Of a stretch of DNA of 64,000 nucleotides, positions 61,580-64,000 are shown in pieces. The notes beneath the pieces were generated by a model that was not told the DNA's origin, ran no database searches, and saw only the letters and a program-made list of their open reading frames with translations. The stretch is from Burkholderiales bacterium RIFCSPLOWO2_12_FULL_61_40 (lineage in GTDB: Bacteria; Pseudomonadota; Gammaproteobacteria; Burkholderiales; Burkholderiaceae_C), in assembly GCA_001770935.1 (NCBI GenBank), contig MESI01000033.1, positions 54,212 through 118,211 of the forward strand, in the 5' to 3' direction. The position numbers and the translations under genes are program-made. The stretch's first letter is position 1, and each line of letters begins with the position of its first letter.

Positions 61580-61909
61580 TCAGCCCCCGCCAAAATCAAT
61601 GTCGTCCAAGGGCGGCAAGCCCGCATCCACATCGGGAAACTCTTCGTCAATCGGGCCCAATATGGCCATTTCGTCCAAGGCCCAGAGTAAAGCAGCCGCC
61701 GTACCTCTCTTTGGTCGGTCGGGCACCAGTTCCAAAATCAGTCAGTTGCCTTCGCGGTGCATCAACGCCTGGGTGCCCGGCAATTCAAACTCTTTGGGGA
61801 TGCGCACCGCCTGGTTGGCACCGTTCCGGAGGAGCTTTACGGCTCTAGCCCCCGTGGATACTGGGTTTTGTGCTATGGTTTCTGAAGTGTTGTGAGTGGG
61901 AGTGGACAT
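61580..61909 (-). pseudogene. vapB pseudogene (AbrB-type antitoxin, internal stop)
   Basis: Frame of 330 bp, exactly the length of the intact vapB, with STGARAVKLLRNGANQAVR, IPKEFELPGTQALMHREGN, then TGA at 61742-61744 (codon 56), then LILELVPDRPKRG and an acidic tail DEEFPDVDAGLPPLDDIDF. The intact paralogue has a sense codon at that position. GAGGAG lies before the ATG. It lacks the toxin-binding tail as read, matching loss of the toxin downstream. Confidence 0.88.
61837..61885 (-). repeat. ~60 bp interspersed repeat forming the vapB-pseudogene N-terminus
   Basis: Minus-orientation copy with the CACGGGGGCTAGAGCC block and the GCTATGG start, at the same position within the gene as in the intact vapB. 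Confidence 0.65.
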
Positions 61910-62297
61910 GATCAATCTCCTCGGAAGTCAAGAATGGACTTTGGCATATGCATTGACATGTGCTGAGCCAGTGTGATTATGGTAGTGGGTGGATTGGGCT
62001 GCTAGCCTTCATCCGACTTCAAGGCCAAAAATCAATGGATTTGAGTTCGCTCCGAAAGAAGCTGACGTTCGCTGAAACGTCCCCATTTCTCGTGAGCGGT
62101 CATGCAGGGCACCCATGTACGTCTGCCGACTCTGCGGCTATAGGGTAGCGGTTGCTGTCAGTCGTCCGCTCGTGCTGTACTTTCGCTTATTGGTCATGAA
62201 CCAGATGCTCATCGGCGCTTACGAGTTCGAGTAAACGGTTCACCTCTCAATCCATAATTTCATTCCCCCCGGCGAGGCGGTCGGAAGGAGTTTCCAC
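61910..62297. other. Intergenic region, no convincing gene
   Basis: 388 bp between the vapB pseudogene and the protease gene. Holds the GGCATATGC motif (61943-61951) and a hairpin GACGTT-CGCTGA-AACGTC (62064-62081). Short open frames show no protein-like pattern. This may be a junction of the accessory island. Confidence 0.6.
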
Positions 62298-64000
62298 TCA
62301 AGAGTTGGAAACGTTTACCTCAATGTCATTCACAGCGCTCTCCACGTAGTTCCCGAGCCTGGTGGCCACAGAGTTATAGATCGAGGCGTTATCCCTTCCT
62401 GGCGGTGCGCTGATCGTGAGTGCAAATGCAACTGAGCTTTCCTCGATCTCAGCATTGCCACTGATTCCGAACTGATACAGGTCGCGCCCGTAAACCCGGG
62501 CGCATACGCGCAAGGTCCGGCCACTGAATGCTCTCCCTCCAGGTATTGTGGTGGCGTGGTGCCGAATCGGATTCCATTTCGCGTGTTCTGCGCGGGCTTG
62601 CGCCTCCCGATCCGTGCTTTCTTTCATGAACCCGGCTAAATTACCCATCTTCCCGTCAGGCTTTGTGTACTGCAAGGCCACCTGCAGCCGAGTCGAAAAA
62701 TAATTCGCAGAACCCAGTTCAGAAACCTTGGGTCGCAGAATGGCAGTCAATGCGACGCTGCCTTTTAGCTTGTTGTCTGTAATGAATTCCGGTGGAATAG
62801 GAATATCTTCCCAATAGTGCCAAAGACCTGCGCGTAGAGAAGATGTCCAAATCAAAGTGACACTTCCCTCCGGGCACTCCCAGGGCGTGGGTGATTTCAA
62901 GCAAGGCGACCCCCATCCCAACCTATTGTCGTGCGCGCTACCGTCTGCAGTATTGATCAGAAGCGCCTTCACCAAGTCAGGCGTTGGTGCCCTTAGTTGG
63001 TGGAATGTATGAGCCGCGACGGCAGATACGATGGCAGTTGCATAGCTGGTGCCGGTTTCCAGGTTCCCACCAAGTCCCCGCAGGGTTGAAAACCACGAAA
63101 CCTCCGGTTTCATCAGCCCTTCAGGCCCCGGTCCGGGTAAACATGCGCCGCATGCAGCACCGGGGAGAGACTCGTCGTGGATACGGCCGCCAACCGTCAG
63201 TGCGGCTTCGCAATCTCCTGGGGGATTCAGACGCCTGTCATTGTGTTGGTCGACATTTCCGATCGAGATAACTGGAAGGATGTCAAACTCTCTCGCAATC
63301 TTATGGATTTCATGGCCTAGCTCGCTCATCTCCAGGCGATCTGCGCCATCCACCGGCTCATTGAAAGAGAAGTTCCAAACCTTGGTGTCGCCGTGATGAC
63401 GCGAGATGACGGAGTGCAAGTAGCTGCGAAATGCCGTACGTGTTGCCGAGCCGGTCTCATCCTTTGCAATGGCTTGCGCGACTCCAATACGACATACCAA
63501 AGCTGGCAACGCCAGATGCGTGTTCCAAGCCGAGCCATGCACGACCAGAGAGCCGACGCGGTTGCCATGTTTACGATTAGCAGTGACATCAGACACCAGT
63601 GACGGCGCGCGCCAAGCAACCATTGGTGCGTATGTCTGCGCGAACATGCCACCGTCCACCACGCCAACGATCGGTTGCCATTGCTCATCCGGAACCGGGC
63701 GTTCAGGGTCCGGCGCGGAGGGTACGTCGGCGGACTTCAGGGCCCTCACTGGTTCGATTCGGAAGACTGCGCCAGAGCTTATCAATCGAGTGAGCGCCAA
63801 AGGATCGCGAGCGACGAACTGCATCCGCGTGAAAGGGTTCTGTCTGTATTCCCTGATGGCCCGAATGATGCTTCCGGAGGCCTGACTGCTCTGGACCTGC
63901 AGCTGGTGTGAATGGCTGCCAATAAGGGCGTAAATCTGGCGGCAAAGGTATTCGGCTGGATTTCGTATTTGCGCGCCAGGGGGAGTTGGAAGGAGCCCGA
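62298..64000 (-). CDS. Subtilisin-like (S8) serine protease, N-terminus outside the window
   Basis: At least 566 aa; the frame continues without a stop to base 64000, beyond the Met at 63824, with protein-like sequence (EYLCRQIYALIGSHSHQL, GSIIRAIREYRQNPF). The catalytic triad is complete: Asp in VGVVDGGMF, His in RKHGNRVGSLV, Ser in ETGTSYATAIVSA, with an oxyanion Asn in ISIGNVDQ. A C-terminal beta-rich domain (about the last 200 residues) follows. No signal peptide can be judged. S8 proteases of this kind often pair with an AAA ATPase in defence loci, so the next gene outside should be checked. Confidence 0.85.
   Translation of the reverse strand, partial: GLLPTPPGAQIRNPAEYLCRQIYALIGSHSHQLQVQSSQASGSIIRAIREYRQNPFTRMQFVARDPLALTRLISSGAVFRIEPVRALKSADVPSAPDPERPVPDEQWQPIVGVVDGGMFAQTYAPMVAWRAPSLVSDVTANRKHGNRVGSLVVHGSAWNTHLALPALVCRIGVAQAIAKDETGSATRTAFRSYLHSVISRHHGDTKVWNFSFNEPVDGADRLEMSELGHEIHKIAREFDILPVISIGNVDQHNDRRLNPPGDCEAALTVGGRIHDESLPGAACGACLPGPGPEGLMKPEVSWFSTLRGLGGNLETGTSYATAIVSAVAAHTFHQLRAPTPDLVKALLINTADGSAHDNRLGWGSPCLKSPTPWECPEGSVTLIWTSSLRAGLWHYWEDIPIPPEFITDNKLKGSVALTAILRPKVSELGSANYFSTRLQVALQYTKPDGKMGNLAGFMKESTDREAQARAEHAKWNPIRHHATTIPGGRAFSGRTLRVCARVYGRDLYQFGISGNAEIEESSVAFALTISAPPGRDNASIYNSVATRLGNYVESAVNDIEVNVSNS

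Noticed and set aside
61960..62148. 62-codon plus-strand frame in the gap before the protease
   Set aside because: No protein-like pattern or plausible ribosome binding site; overlaps the putative operator region.

Overview
The window comes from a high-GC betaproteobacterial chromosome, most likely Comamonadaceae (Rhodoferax/Polaromonas-like). That placement is inferred from gene content (exosortase-A-associated PrsT/PrsR/PrsK genes, cobT-cobS-cobC, old yellow enzyme, PAS/GGDEF/HD-GYP signalling) and from at least ten copies of a ~60 bp interspersed repeat that I associate with that family from memory. No rRNA, tRNA or CRISPR array was seen.

Bases 1-9555 carry a plus-strand signalling block: a NarX/NarL-type two-component pair, a Crp/Fnr regulator with a universal stress protein, a CheB-CheR-PAS fusion overlapping a PAS-GGDEF diguanylate cyclase, and a FeeM-like acyltransferase fused to a PilZ-like domain. 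Bases 9678-22982 are one long minus-strand cluster belonging to the exosortase-A (PEP-CTERM) polysaccharide system: response regulator, acyl-CoA ligase, PLP decarboxylase, O-antigen-ligase-like protein, initiating sugar transferase, PrsK, PrsR and PrsT. The exosortase itself and the export genes are not in the window.

Bases 23047-46074 are mostly housekeeping: Hsp20, a second Crp/Fnr regulator, cobT-cobS-cobC (lower-ligand assembly of cobalamin), endonuclease III between two HDOD genes, an aminotransferase, a hybrid kinase overlapping an HD-GYP protein, a PKD lipoprotein with a clear terminator, a Lon-like protease, an AsmA-like protein, a DsbA-family protein, PhoD, an old yellow enzyme, a frameshifted pyruvate-kinase-like gene with a small zinc-ribbon gene upstream, and serB.

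Bases 46181-64000 are an accessory island, all on the minus strand. In transcription order its core is a type III Mod methyltransferase, an AlbA_2/Schlafen-type ATP-binding protein, the type III Res helicase-nuclease, a YhcG/DUF1016 nuclease, a PHP-plus-SMC-like ATPase and a second AlbA_2 paralogue. I think this composite six-gene defence operon is the most interesting system here. Upstream lie five toxin-antitoxin modules in about 4 kb. One HigB-like toxin seems internally deleted, and one VapBC pair is dead (nonsense codon in vapB, frameshift in vapC). At the window edge is a subtilisin-like protease that runs off the end.

Two repeat families cut across the map. The ~60 bp repeat sits at the 3' ends of genes, inside cobS and the acyl-CoA ligase in frame, and at the 5' ends of two vapB genes. 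A 103 bp MITE-like element with terminal inverted repeats occurs twice, each copy directly abutting a stop codon.
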